A stretch of DNA of 64,000 bases from JAIBJN01 sp035762005 (GTDB lineage Bacteria > Actinomycetota > Thermoleophilia > Gaiellales > Gaiellaceae), in NCBI GenBank assembly GCA_035762005.1, contig DASTQA010000024.1, positions 1 to 64,000 of the forward strand, in the 5' to 3' direction. Under the pieces are notes generated by a model. The model saw nothing but the letters and a program-made list of their open reading frames with translations. It was not told where the DNA came from and made no database searches. Shown piece by piece: positions 25,206 to 34,157 of this stretch. Within the stretch, counting starts at the first letter, position 1; every line of letters starts with the position of its first letter. The translations under genes and the position numbers were made by a program.

Positions 25206-28200
25206 ACGCGCCTCGAGGCGGCGCCCACGAGCGCGGCCGCGGCGAGCGCGCCGGCGCCGACGGCGGCCGCGAGCAGGGGCCAGGAGACGTCGGGTCGCAG
25301 GGGCAGGTCGGTCGTGCCGGCGTCCGCCGTCACGGCGACGAGGTCGACGACGAGGGCGCCGAGGACGGCTGCGGTCGCGAGCCCGCCCGCGACGCCGACG
25401 GCGACGACGAGGGCGCTGCGGAGGCGCACGACTCGCCGCAGGAGCGAGGGCCGGGCGCCTTGCGCCTCGAGGTCGTCGAGCTCGCCGCGCTCGTCGCGGA
25501 TGTCCGCGAGCACGCCCAGGAGCACGCCGACGAGCGCGAGCGCGAGGGCCACCAGGGCGCCGGCGAGAAGCGTCAGGAGCGTGCCGCGCGCCAGCGGGTC
25601 GTGCCGGAGCGAGGACGCGAGCGCCGCCCGCGACTCGACGGCGAGGACGTCGAACGGCGGGTGGGCGAGGGCGGCGGCGAGCCGCTCGTGCGCCGCCGGC
25701 GACCCCGCCGCGAGCCACAGCTCGTCCGCGACGGCGATGCCCGGACGCTCGGTGTTGAGCGCCGTCCCGAGGAGCGCGCGGTCGGCGACGACGAAGTCGC
25801 CGCTCGTGCCGGGGAACCGCTCCGCGACCGCGGCGACCCGGACGACGACCTGCTCCCCGGCGACGCGCAGCGGCAGCTCCTCGCCGCGGCCGGCCGCGGC
25901 CGCGACCGACGGCGAGGCGACGACGGGAACCGGGCCCTCGTCGCTCGGCTGGCGGGGGCGGAAGCGGCTCGCGACGTGCTCGCCGAGGGTGAAGCGGAGG
26001 GTCGCTCCGGCGCCTCCGGGAGAGGCCTCGACGCCGTTCTCTCCGAGCCAGCCCGCGTAGCTCCCGAGGGGGACGGTGCCGGCGGCGGTCACGGCCTCGA
26101 GCGCCCCGAGCGCGAGCGTTCCCTCGAAGGGGTCGCCCGTGTCGGCGCCGCGCTCCGCGATGCGGGGCGGAACGAGCGTGAGCGCGACGACGCGGCCGCC
26201 GCGGGCCTCGGGCGGAACCGGCGCCGTCAGGGTCGCCCCCTCCCGGTCGGGCTCGCCGAGGACGAGCTGGCGGTAGTCGCCGGCGGCAGTCTCGACGCTC
26301 GCCGTGAGCGTGGCGCCCGGGCCGCGCGCGCGGGCCTCGAGGGCCGTCGCGTCGGCCGGGAGGCGGGGTCCCCGCATGGCCGCGCTCGCCTGCGGCCGGA
26401 GACGTGCGGCGATCTCCGCGGGGGCGAGCGGCGAGAAGTCATCCCGCCACCCGGGGAGGGCTTCGATCGAGTCCGGGTCGAGCCCGAGCACGTCGATGCC
26501 GGTGCGCCCGCCCGCGCGGCTGACGTTGCCTCCGAGCCGCAGCACCGGCTCGATCCGGACGTCTCCGCCCAGGCGGTCGAGCGCCCGGGGGGACGCCGCC
26601 TCTCGCACGGGGATGAGGCGGCTCAGGTCCTGCTCGAGCGTGAAGTCGAGCGGGACGGCGTAGGCCGCCTGCTGCTCCTGCCCGCGGGCGAGGGTGGAGC
26701 GGTAGCTCTCGGCGAAGACGGCCAGGCCGACGCTGACGAGCAGGAAGGCGGCCGCGACGGCGGCGTGCCCCGGATGCCGCGCGAGCGAGAGCGCCGCGAG
26801 CCGGAGCGCGAGCGAGCGGCCGCGCGAGAGCCGCTCGATCCCGCGTAGGGCCGGCTGGAGCAGGCGGGCGCAGACGACGGCCGCGACGAAGGTGACGAGC
26901 CCGGGCAGGAGGACGAGCGCGACGGCGCTGCCCGACTCGCGGGCGAGTGTCTCGCCGTCGAGGTCCCCGCGGAGCAGCGTGAGCGCCACGACGGCGAGCG
27001 CGGCGAGAGCGCCCGCGTCGAGCGCCGAGAAGGAGCGGCGGCCGAGGGCGACGGGCCGCGCCAGCAGGGCGGCGACGAGGACGAGCGTGAGGGCGACCGC
27101 GACCGCGGCCGCGGCGAGGAGGCCCGAGGCCGAGAGCGTCGAGTGCGCGAGCACCTCCCCGCTCGGGGCGTCCGCGCGCGAGGCGACGAGCGCGCCCGCA
27201 CCGGTACCGAGCGCCCACCCGGCGGCGGTGCCGGCGAGCGCGACGGCGGCCGCCTCGGTCGCGGTGAAGAGCGAGAGCTGCCAGCGCTCGGCCCCGAACC
27301 ACGTCAGGCGCCGCCGAGCGGCGGCGACGTCCCGGCGCATGCTCACGGCGGCGAGGACCGCGAAGGCGAAGAGGAGCGCCGCCGACTCCCCGCCCACGAG
27401 GAGCAGCCGCCGCCCCGAGACCTCGGACGCCTCGGCGGCCGAGCGGAGCTCCTCGACGGGCGCCGCCACGTCGAACGGGCTCGAGCCGCCCTGGAGCGTG
27501 GAGCGGGCGCGGGCGACGTCGCCGGCGAGCTCGTCGACCTCCCAGGCGCGGACGGTGCGCGGCTCCAGGGGCACGACCCACGCGTAGCTCCGGTACGTGC
27601 TCGCGAGCTGCGGCGAGGCGGCGAGGGCGGCCACGCCCTCGGCGAGCACGAGCGGCGCGGGAGGCGGCCGGTGGTAGGCGGCCGCGTCGCGGTAGAGCGG
27701 GCTGAGGGCGGCCCGCCCCCGCTCGTTCTCCGTCGGGGCGATGAAGTCGCCGAAGAGGATCGGCGACGTGAGCGTCGCCTCGCCCACCGCGACGACACGG
27801 AGCCCCGGCGCGTCCGGAAGGCGGCCCTCGCCGCGAAGGCGGACGACCTCGCAGCGCGAGGCCGTGCACGCGCGCGGCAGGCGTCCCGAGCGGAGCGTGA
27901 CCCAGTCGGCGAGGCCGTCGACGGCGCCGAGCCCGACGAAGTGACCCGCGATCGTGCTCTCGCGGAAGAGGACGAGCGGCGTCGGCTGGGCCGCGACGAC
28001 GCCGGCGAGCCCGCTCCGCGCGCGCCGATCGAGGCTCGGGTAGCCCTCCGCCGCCTGGCCGGGCAGGCCGAACCAGCCGGCCCGGACGGCCCGCTGCGCG
28101 GCGGGGATCTCCTCGACCGCCCGGCCGACGCTCTCGTCCCGTGCGACGACCGTCCCCGCGAGCACCGTCGCGAGCATGGCGGCGCCCGCTGCGACGCCGG

Positions 28201-28288
28201 CGGCGACGAGGAGCGTGCTCGGCGCACGCGCCGCGAGGCGCCGGGCCGCGAGCCTGAGCGGGTAGCCGAGCCTGCGGACGGTGCGCAC
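25202..28288 (-). CDS. Large FtsX/MacB-type ABC permease
   Basis: About 1028 aa from GTG 28288 (a GTG at 28324 in frame would add 12 residues; neither has a clear binding site). A first helix near residue 25-50 precedes a large extracellular domain, a multi-helix block around 310-450, a second extracellular domain, and a last helix block (about 900-1025) with LLTLLAGALVALALALVGVLLG. This is two FtsX-like units in one chain. With the double ATPase it forms a mechanotransmission-type exporter or lipoprotein/peptide handling system; substrate unknown. Confidence 0.8.
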   Translation of the reverse strand: MRTVRRLGYPLRLAARRLAARAPSTLLVAAGVAAGAAMLATVLAGTVVARDESVGRAVEEIPAAQRAVRAGWFGLPGQAAEGYPSLDRRARSGLAGVVAAQPTPLVLFRESTIAGHFVGLGAVDGLADWVTLRSGRLPRACTASRCEVVRLRGEGRLPDAPGLRVVAVGEATLTSPILFGDFIAPTENERGRAALSPLYRDAAAYHRPPPAPLVLAEGVAALAASPQLASTYRSYAWVVPLEPRTVRAWEVDELAGDVARARSTLQGGSSPFDVAAPVEELRSAAEASEVSGRRLLLVGGESAALLFAFAVLAAVSMRRDVAAARRRLTWFGAERWQLSLFTATEAAAVALAGTAAGWALGTGAGALVASRADAPSGEVLAHSTLSASGLLAAAAVAVALTLVLVAALLARPVALGRRSFSALDAGALAALAVVALTLLRGDLDGETLARESGSAVALVLLPGLVTFVAAVVCARLLQPALRGIERLSRGRSLALRLAALSLARHPGHAAVAAAFLLVSVGLAVFAESYRSTLARGQEQQAAYAVPLDFTLEQDLSRLIPVREAASPRALDRLGGDVRIEPVLRLGGNVSRAGGRTGIDVLGLDPDSIEALPGWRDDFSPLAPAEIAARLRPQASAAMRGPRLPADATALEARARGPGATLTASVETAAGDYRQLVLGEPDREGATLTAPVPPEARGGRVVALTLVPPRIAERGADTGDPFEGTLALGALEAVTAAGTVPLGSYAGWLGENGVEASPGGAGATLRFTLGEHVASRFRPRQPSDEGPVPVVASPSVAAAAGRGEELPLRVAGEQVVVRVAAVAERFPGTSGDFVVADRALLGTALNTERPGIAVADELWLAAGSPAAHERLAAALAHPPFDVLAVESRAALASSLRHDPLARGTLLTLLAGALVALALALVGVLLGVLADIRDERGELDDLEAQGARPSLLRRVVRLRSALVVAVGVAGGLATAAVLGALVVDLVAVTADAGTTDLPLRPDVSWPLLAAAVGAGALAAAALVGAASRRV

Positions 28289-28333
28289 GGGCTCACGCTG
28301 CCAGGCTGCCCCACCCGCCGCCACTCGCGTTGC

Positions 28334-28348
28334 TAACGCCTGCGGTTA
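28334..28348. promoter_or_regulatory. Putative LysR-type operator dyad
   Basis: TAAC-N7-GTTA, 11 bases before the ATG of the LysR gene and between it and the divergent ABC permease gene. LysR proteins commonly bind such dyads at their own divergent promoters. Confidence 0.45.
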
Positions 28349-28358
28349 AGCTCTGCTT

Positions 28359-29288
28359 ATGCTCGACGTCCGCCGCCTCCGCGTGCTCCGCGAGGTCGCC
28401 CTGCGCGGCTCGCTCGCCGGCGCCGCGCAGGCCCTGTGCTTCACGCCCTCCGCCGTCTCCCAGCAGGTGGCGAAGCTCGAGCGCGAGGCCGGCGTGCCGC
28501 TCCTCGAGCGCGGGCCGCGCAGCGTGAGCCTCACGCCGGCCGGCTGGCGGCTCGTCGAGCACGCCGAGGCGGTGCTCGAGCGCCTCGCCCAGGCGGAGGA
28601 CGAGCTCCGCGAGCTGGCCGGGAAGGCGCCCGCGCTCAGGGTCGGCTCGGCGACGAGCGCAGCCGCGAGCATCCTCCCCGAGGCGCTGACCCGCGTCGCC
28701 GCCGCGCGGCCCGACGTCGAGGTGAGCGTCGTCGAGGCCGACCCGCTCGTCTCCCTCGCGCGCCTCCGCGCCAGGGAGCTCGACCTGGCGGTGGTCTTCG
28801 AGTACGACTACGTGCCGCTCCCCTCGGACCCGCGCGTCGCGCTCGAGGTCCTGCTCGAGGAGCCGATGCGCGTCCTGCTCCCGGCGGGCCACCCGGTCGC
28901 CCGACAGCGCGCCGTCCGCCTGCTCGACCTCGCGGAGGAGACGTGGATCCGGAGCACGAACCGCTCCTCCTGTCACCCGTTCACCGAGCGCGCCTGCCGC
29001 GCCGCCGGGTTCGAGCCGCGCGCGCGCTTCGAGTTCGACGACTACGGGGCCCTCCAGAGCCTCGTCGCGTCGGGCGCCGGCGTCGCGTTCGCGCCCGATC
29101 TCGCGCTCGGGCGCCTGCAGCCCGGCGTCGAGGTCAGGCCGATCGCCTTCGGCCCGAAGCGGCGCATCCTGGCCGCCACCCGCGCGGGCGAGCGGGAGGC
29201 CGCGGGCTCGGCCGAGTTCCTCGCCGCCCTCCGCGAGGCCGTCGCCCGACGCGAGCCGCTCTTCCCTGCGCTCGCGGGCGCCTCCTGA
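28359..29288 (+). CDS. LysR-family transcriptional regulator
   Basis: 309 aa. N-terminal winged helix MLDVRRLRVLREVALRGSLAGAAQAL with FTPSAVSQQVAKLER as recognition region, then a periplasmic-binding-like effector domain (about 90-295). It is divergent from the ABC exporter genes with only a 70-base gap holding a 15-bp dyad, so it may control that exporter. Effector unknown. Confidence 0.9.
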   Translation: MLDVRRLRVLREVALRGSLAGAAQALCFTPSAVSQQVAKLEREAGVPLLERGPRSVSLTPAGWRLVEHAEAVLERLAQAEDELRELAGKAPALRVGSATSAAASILPEALTRVAAARPDVEVSVVEADPLVSLARLRARELDLAVVFEYDYVPLPSDPRVALEVLLEEPMRVLLPAGHPVARQRAVRLLDLAEETWIRSTNRSSCHPFTERACRAAGFEPRARFEFDDYGALQSLVASGAGVAFAPDLALGRLQPGVEVRPIAFGPKRRILAATRAGEREAAGSAEFLAALREAVARREPLFPALAGAS

Positions 29289-29343
29289 GCATCGCGGTGG
29301 GTCCCCCCGCGGCGGACGAGCAGGCGGTCCGTAACCTGGAGGC

Positions 29344-30549
29344 GTGAGCAGGGCGCTCCTCGCCGGCGGAGTCGTCGCAGCGTTCCTCGCGGGCTGCAGC
29401 GGCGGCGAGGAGGAGCGCGACGGCCGCCCGGTCCTCCTTCCGACGACGGAGCGCGGCGGCACGAGCTCGGGCGAGACCTCCACCGGGCCCGACGAGCCGT
29501 CCCCCGCTCCGCTCCGTCCCGAGCGCCCCGGTGCGGGGCGGTCGCTCGGCCTCGAGGTCGTCGCGTCGGGGTTCGACTCGCCCGTCCACGCCGCCGTCGC
29601 GCCGGGCGAGCCGGGGCGCCTCTACGTCGTCGAGCAGGCGGGCCGCGTGCGCGTGCTCGCCGGGAGCAGGATCGACGACGAGCCGTTCCTCGACCTGACG
29701 GCCGAGGTGACGAGCGAGGGCAACGAGCAGGGGCTCCTCTCGATCGCCTTCCATCCGCGCTTCCAGGCGAACTCGCGCTTCTACGTGAACTTCACCGACC
29801 GCCGCGGCGATACGCGCGTCGACGAGTTCCGCGTCCGGGCCGGCCGGCCGAATCGCGTCCGGCGCCTCCTCCACGTCGGGCAACCGTACGCGAACCACAA
29901 CGGCGGCCAGCTCGCGTTCGGCCCCGACGGCCTCCTCTACGTCGGAATGGGCGACGGCGGCTCGGGCGGCGACCCCGGGGACCGCGCGCAGGACCTCTCG
30001 AGCCCGCTCGGCAAGCTCCTTCGGCTCGACGTCGACGACCGCGGCGCGGGGTGGGAGCCGATCGCCTACGGCCTGCGCAACCCGTGGCGCTTCTCCTTCG
30101 ACCGCCTCACCGGCGACCTCTGGATCGGCGACGTCGGCCAGAACGAGGTCGAGGAGATCGACGTCCTCCCCGCCCGCCGGGTGGGTGAGCTCACGAACTT
30201 CGGCTGGGACGTGTACGAGGGCACCCGCGTGCACGAGGACAAGGAGCCGACGCCCGGCGGCCGCCTGGTCGGCCCGGTGAGCGAGTACGGCCACGACCTG
30301 GGCTGCTCCGTCACGGGCGGGTTCGTCTACCGCGGCCGGGACGTCCACGGGCGGGCCGGCGGGCGTTTCTTCTACGGCGACTACTGCTCGGGCCGGATCT
30401 GGAGCCTCGCGCGCTGGCAGGGCGAGACGACGGGCCGCGGCCATTCCTTCCGGGTGCCGGAGCTGACCTCGTTCGCCGAGGACGCCGACGGCGAGCTCCT
30501 GCTCCTCAGCAGGGATGGGGCGATCTACCGCCTCGCGCGGCGCGGGTGA
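29344..30549 (+). CDS. PQQ-dependent sugar dehydrogenase-like lipoprotein (GDH/aldose dehydrogenase family)
   Basis: 401 aa. Signal peptide with lipobox FLAGC (Cys18), so probably a membrane-anchored exported lipoprotein. The propeller has family motifs: VVEQAGRVRVL, GLLSIAFHPRF, NHNGGQLAFGPDGLLYVGMGDGG, GLRNPWRFSFD and an FFYGDYCSGRIW segment near the end. It should oxidise aldoses using PQQ; no PQQ synthesis genes are in view. GTG 29344 follows TAACCT by six bases, so it may be leaderless. Confidence 0.87.
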   Translation: MSRALLAGGVVAAFLAGCSGGEEERDGRPVLLPTTERGGTSSGETSTGPDEPSPAPLRPERPGAGRSLGLEVVASGFDSPVHAAVAPGEPGRLYVVEQAGRVRVLAGSRIDDEPFLDLTAEVTSEGNEQGLLSIAFHPRFQANSRFYVNFTDRRGDTRVDEFRVRAGRPNRVRRLLHVGQPYANHNGGQLAFGPDGLLYVGMGDGGSGGDPGDRAQDLSSPLGKLLRLDVDDRGAGWEPIAYGLRNPWRFSFDRLTGDLWIGDVGQNEVEEIDVLPARRVGELTNFGWDVYEGTRVHEDKEPTPGGRLVGPVSEYGHDLGCSVTGGFVYRGRDVHGRAGGRFFYGDYCSGRIWSLARWQGETTGRGHSFRVPELTSFAEDADGELLLLSRDGAIYRLARRG

Positions 30550-30588
30550 GCGGAACCGCCGTGCCGCCGGCGGTGTAGAAGAGTCGCG

Positions 30589-31146
30589 GTGGAGGACCGG
30601 CCACTGGCGGAGGGCGACCTGGTCGCCCAGGCGCTGCAGGGCGACACACGTGCCTACGGCACGCTCATCCGGGAGCACCAGACGATGGCGTTTCGCACCG
30701 CGTACCTGATCACGGGCTCGGCCGCAGACGCCGAGGACGCCGTCCAGGATGCGTTCGTCAAGGCCTACCGGGCGCTCGCGCGCTTCCGCCGTGGCGAGCC
30801 CTTTCGTCCGTGGCTCCTGGCGATCGTCGCGAACGAGGCCCGGAACCGCCGCCGGTCGGCCGGGAGGCGCGAGCGCCTGGCGCTCCGCGCCGCCGAAGAT
30901 CCGCTCTCGGGGGGCGCGGTCCCGTCCCCCGAGGCGGCCCTCCTCGCCTCCGAGCGGCGGGAGGAGCTCCTCGCCGCTGTCGAGGCCCTGGGCGAGGACG
31001 ACCGCCTGGCGCTCGCCTGCCGCTACTTCCTCGGGCTCTCGGAGGAGGAGACCGCAGCGGCCCTCGGCTGGCGGCGGGGCACGGTGAAGTCGCGGACCTC
31101 GCGTGCGCTCGAGCGCCTGCGCACCCGGCTGGGGGTGGAGGCGTGA
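30589..31146 (+). CDS. ECF-type RNA polymerase sigma factor
   Basis: 185 aa. Region 2 (GSAADAEDAVQDAFVKAYRAL) and region 4 (LSEEETAAALGWRRGTVKSRTSRALERLR) are clear and nothing else is attached. The GTG start follows a TAGAAG box by seven bases. It overlaps by four bases the next gene, which has one membrane helix, the common sigma/anti-sigma arrangement. Confidence 0.93.
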   Translation: MEDRPLAEGDLVAQALQGDTRAYGTLIREHQTMAFRTAYLITGSAADAEDAVQDAFVKAYRALARFRRGEPFRPWLLAIVANEARNRRRSAGRRERLALRAAEDPLSGGAVPSPEAALLASERREELLAAVEALGEDDRLALACRYFLGLSEEETAAALGWRRGTVKSRTSRALERLRTRLGVEA

Positions 31147-31910
31147 CCGACCTCGAGCGCGCGCTCCGCCTCGTGGGCGAGGATCTCGCCTTCCCCGAGG
31201 CGCCGGACGTCACGGAGGCCGTGCTCGCGCGTCTGGGTCCGCCGACCCGGCGCCGGCTCCCGGGCTCCCGGCGCGTTCTCGTCGTCGCCCTCGCCGCGCT
31301 CGCGCTCGCGCTCGCCGCCGCTCTCGCCGTGCCGCCCGCGCGCACGGCGATCCTCGACTTCTTCGGACTCGGCGGCGCGACGGTGCAACGGGTCGAGACG
31401 CTGCCGGCCGTCCCGCGGTCGACGTCGAGGGCCCTCGACCTCGGGCGGCCCGTGCGCCTCCTGGACGGACGCCCGGACGTCGAGCTCCCGGAGGTGCTCG
31501 TGCCGAGGGCGCTCGGCCCGCCTGACGCCGCCTATGCGTCGGCGGAGAGCTACGGGACGCGGCTCACGCTCGTCTACGCGCCGGGCGACGGGGTTCCCGA
31601 GTCCCCGTACACCGGCGTCGGGATCCTCGTCGGCCAGTTCGTCGGCGAGGCCGACGAGGGCCTCGTCGACAAGCTCGTCGCCGGCGGCACGCGCGTCCGG
31701 CGCGTGCGCGTCGGCCCGTACCCCGCCCTCTGGCTCGAGGGCGGGCCGCACGCCGTCCTCTTCCACGGCGACGACGAGGCGGTCTTCGCGGACGCGGGCC
31801 GCCTCGCGGGGAACACCCTCCTCGTCGAGCGCGACGACGTCCTCGTCAGGATCGAGGGCGAGCTCGACCGCGGGCGCGCGATCGCCATCGCCGAGTCGCT
31901 GCGGCCCTAG
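31143..31910 (+). CDS. Single-helix membrane protein, candidate anti-sigma factor
   Basis: 255 aa from GTG 31143. A short cytoplasmic N terminus (about 40 residues), one helix (VLVVALAALALALAAALAV), and an extracellular domain of about 190 residues with no known motif. It lacks the HxxxCxxC zinc motif of ZAS anti-sigma factors. Overlap with the sigma gene is the main reason to suggest an anti-sigma role. Confidence 0.68.
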   Translation: MTDLERALRLVGEDLAFPEAPDVTEAVLARLGPPTRRRLPGSRRVLVVALAALALALAAALAVPPARTAILDFFGLGGATVQRVETLPAVPRSTSRALDLGRPVRLLDGRPDVELPEVLVPRALGPPDAAYASAESYGTRLTLVYAPGDGVPESPYTGVGILVGQFVGEADEGLVDKLVAGGTRVRRVRVGPYPALWLEGGPHAVLFHGDDEAVFADAGRLAGNTLLVERDDVLVRIEGELDRGRAIAIAESLRP

Positions 31911-32230
31911 CGGACGCGGACGGGCACGCCTGCCTCGACGCCGAGCGGTTGCAGCTCCGGGTTGAGCGCGAGCAGGCGCGCGACGCTGACGCCCTCCGAG
32001 GCGGCGAGCCCCGCGAGCGAGTCGCCGGTGCGGGCCTCGACGATCCGCGGCTGGGGCAGGTTCAGGGTTGCGGTCGCCGCGCCGTCGTCTGCGCGCAGGA
32101 CGGGCCCGAGGAGGAGGGCTCCGACCGAGATCGCCGCCGCGTAGCCCGCAAACGCAGCCAGGCGGGCACCGTAGAGCGGCCACCGCTCCTCGGGGACCTC
32201 GAGTCGTGTCCGCGGAACCGAGACGGCCAT
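31907..32230 (-). CDS. LysM-domain membrane protein
   Basis: 107 aa from ATG 32230 (in-frame GTG 32245 and TTG 32266 are alternatives). One helix (about 24-46) is followed by a LysM-type domain: VEARTGDSLAGLAASEGVSV, then LLALNPELQ. This suggests a small anchored peptidoglycan-binding protein. Convergent with the candidate anti-sigma gene, overlapping by four bases. Confidence 0.75.
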   Translation of the reverse strand: MAVSVPRTRLEVPEERWPLYGARLAAFAGYAAAISVGALLLGPVLRADDGAATATLNLPQPRIVEARTGDSLAGLAASEGVSVARLLALNPELQPLGVEAGVPVRVR

Positions 32231-32285
32231 TGCCGGTAGGTGATTCACGGCCGCCGGGATCTCCAAACCTCCGTCGCGAGGGGGC

Positions 32286-33236
32286 TCAGGCGGCCGCGGC
32301 CTCGCCGCCGGCCTGCTCCGCCTCGACCCGCCGGCATACCTCGCCGGCGATCTCCACGAACGCGCGGGCGGCCGGGGAGCGGAAGCGGTCGCGGTGCCAC
32401 GCGATGCCGATGCGGCGGGGCGGCACGTCGGCGAGGCCGAGGACGGCGGTGCCCTCGTCCGACGTGTCGACGGTCAGGAGCGGGACGAGCGCCGCCCCGA
32501 CGCCCGCCGCCACGAGCCCCTGGATGGTGCCGTTGTCGTCGGAGCGGAAGACGATGCGGGGGGCGAGGCCGGCGTCCCGGAAGCGCGTCTCGACGTGGTG
32601 GATGCTCCGGCACTGCCGGTTGCCGATGAGCGGCATCCCGGCCACCTCGCGAAGCGACGGAGGCCTGGAGCGCCGGACGAGCGGGGAGTCCGCCGGGACG
32701 ACGAGCACGTGCGGGTCGCGCATGAGCTCGACGGTCTCGAAGGGGCCCTCGCCGATCGGGATCATGACGAAGGTGAAGTCGAGGTCGCCCCGCTCCACGA
32801 GCTCGAGCAGGCCGCCGTCGTCCGCGGACTCCGTCAGCTGCACCGTCACGTCGGGCCACGCCTGCGTGAAGGCGCGCAGCAGGCCCGGCAGCACGCGGGC
32901 CCCGACGCTCTGGTACGTGCCGACGCGGAGCGTGCCGGCCGAGCCCTCGGCGAACGCGGCCAGGTCCGCCTGAGCCGCCTGGAGCCGCGCGACGATACCG
33001 GCGGCGTGGCGCAGGAGCAGGTCCCCCGCCTCCGTGAGCGAGACCTTCCGCGGGCCGCCCGGCCGCTCGACGAGCCGCTGGCCGACGATCCGCTCGAGGG
33101 CCTGGATCTGCTGGCTCACGGCCGACTGCGTGTACCCGAGGCGCTCGGCCGCGCGTCCGAACGAGCCCTCCTCGGCGACCGCCTGGAGCGCGGCGAGATG
33201 CCGGAGCTCGACCCCCAGCCAGCCATCAGATCGCAT
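32286..33236 (-). CDS. LysR-family transcriptional regulator
   Basis: 316 aa from ATG 33236. Helix-turn-helix LRHLAALQAVAEEGSFGRAAERLGYTQSAVSQQIQ (quoted in part) and an effector domain with DFTFVMIPIG and a hinge near residue 160. It is divergent from a 37-aa membrane protein gene, with a GTTA-N7-TAAC dyad just before its own start. Confidence 0.9.
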   Translation of the reverse strand: MRSDGWLGVELRHLAALQAVAEEGSFGRAAERLGYTQSAVSQQIQALERIVGQRLVERPGGPRKVSLTEAGDLLLRHAAGIVARLQAAQADLAAFAEGSAGTLRVGTYQSVGARVLPGLLRAFTQAWPDVTVQLTESADDGGLLELVERGDLDFTFVMIPIGEGPFETVELMRDPHVLVVPADSPLVRRSRPPSLREVAGMPLIGNRQCRSIHHVETRFRDAGLAPRIVFRSDDNGTIQGLVAAGVGAALVPLLTVDTSDEGTAVLGLADVPPRRIGIAWHRDRFRSPAARAFVEIAGEVCRRVEAEQAGGEAAAA

Positions 33237-33240
33237 GATC

Positions 33241-33255
33241 GTTACCAATCATAAC
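33241..33255. promoter_or_regulatory. Putative LysR-type operator dyad
   Basis: GTTA-CCAATCA-TAAC immediately upstream of the LysR start (33236), in the divergent promoter region 33237-33296. It is the mirror form of the TAAC-N7-GTTA dyad before the other LysR gene. Confidence 0.45.
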
Positions 33256-33296
33256 CGGATTTGTGCTAATGGAAAAGCCGGTCGATAGTACGTGGT

Positions 33297-33410
33297 ATGG
33301 AACTCCTGCTCATCGCGTTCCTCCTGCTCATCGGACCGCTCGCGCTTCGCTACGGCACGGACTCTCGCCTCGACGAGCGCATGCACGGTCCGGAGTGGCG
33401 GCGCCGGTAG
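33297..33410 (+). CDS. 37-aa single-helix membrane microprotein
   Basis: ATG 33297 to TAG 33408-33410. Residues 1-17 are a hydrophobic helix (MELLLIAFLLLIGPLAL) and the rest is a charged tail ending EWRRR. A strong hairpin begins 11 bases after the stop, so it looks like a complete small transcription unit divergent from the LysR gene. Function unknown; the LysR protein may control it. Confidence 0.62.
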   Translation: MELLLIAFLLLIGPLALRYGTDSRLDERMHGPEWRRR

Positions 33411-33420
33411 CGTCTCCGGG

Positions 33421-33481
33421 CCCCGCGAAGGCTCCGCCCGCGGTCATCCGCCCGATTCCCGTGGGCTGAGCCTTCGCGGGG
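33421..33481 (+). terminator. Large hairpin, probable terminator
   Basis: Perfect 14-bp stem CCCCGCGAAGGCTC / GAGCCTTCGCGGGG with an inner imperfect stem GCCCGCGG / CCGTGGGC, downstream of the 37-aa gene. There is no T tract, as is common in GC-rich Actinobacteria. Confidence 0.6.
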
Positions 33482-33530
33482 CGCCCGGGCCCGGCGTGTG
33501 GTCACCCATGCGCGCGGGTAGCTACCCGGC

Positions 33531-34157
33531 GTGGCCCTCGTCTTCCCGCGGACGCCCCGGCCTGCGGCGCGCCGCCTCCTCGACGCCGCCGTGCTCGCGT
33601 GGGCGGTCGCGTGGGTCGTCGTCGGCCTGCTCGTGGCCCGCGAGGTGCGCGGCCTCACAGACCTGAGCCGCACGGTCACCGCGGCCGGCTACGCGCTCCA
33701 GGAGGCGGGCGGGACGCTCGGGCAGCTCGAGGGCGTGCCGTTCGTGGGCGCCGACGTCGGCGAGGTCGCCGAGCGGACCGAGCGCGCGGGCAGGAGCGCG
33801 CGCGAGAGCGGCCGCACGAGCAGGGAGAGCGTCGAGTCGCTCGCGGTCCTCCTCGGCATCGCGATCGCGCTCGGGCCCTCGCTCCCGCTCGTGGCGCTCT
33901 ACCTGCCGATGCGCCTCGCCTGGATCCGCGAGGTGCGCGCCGTGCGGCGGGCTCTCGCCGCCGGGCCGGACGAGCCGGGGCTCGAGGCGTACCTCGCGCG
34001 GCGGGCGGCGCTCTCGCTCCCGTACGACCGGCTCAGCGCGACGACGGTCGATCCCTGGGGCAGCCTCGCCGCGGGCGAGCGCCGGCGTCTCAGTGACGCC
34101 GAGCTCCACCGGCTCGGCATCCGCCGGCCGGACGGAACGGCCACCGCCGGTCGGTGA
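33531..34157 (+). CDS. Two-helix membrane protein of unknown function
   Basis: 208 aa from GTG 33531, six bases after TAGCTA, so probably leaderless. Helix 1 (about 17-35) and helix 2 (about 102-125) flank an extracellular segment rich in Thr, Ser and Arg; the C-terminal region is cytoplasmic and charged. It overlaps the MMPL gene by four bases, so a role with that transporter is likely. Confidence 0.72.
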   Translation: MALVFPRTPRPAARRLLDAAVLAWAVAWVVVGLLVAREVRGLTDLSRTVTAAGYALQEAGGTLGQLEGVPFVGADVGEVAERTERAGRSARESGRTSRESVESLAVLLGIAIALGPSLPLVALYLPMRLAWIREVRAVRRALAAGPDEPGLEAYLARRAALSLPYDRLSATTVDPWGSLAAGERRRLSDAELHRLGIRRPDGTATAGR

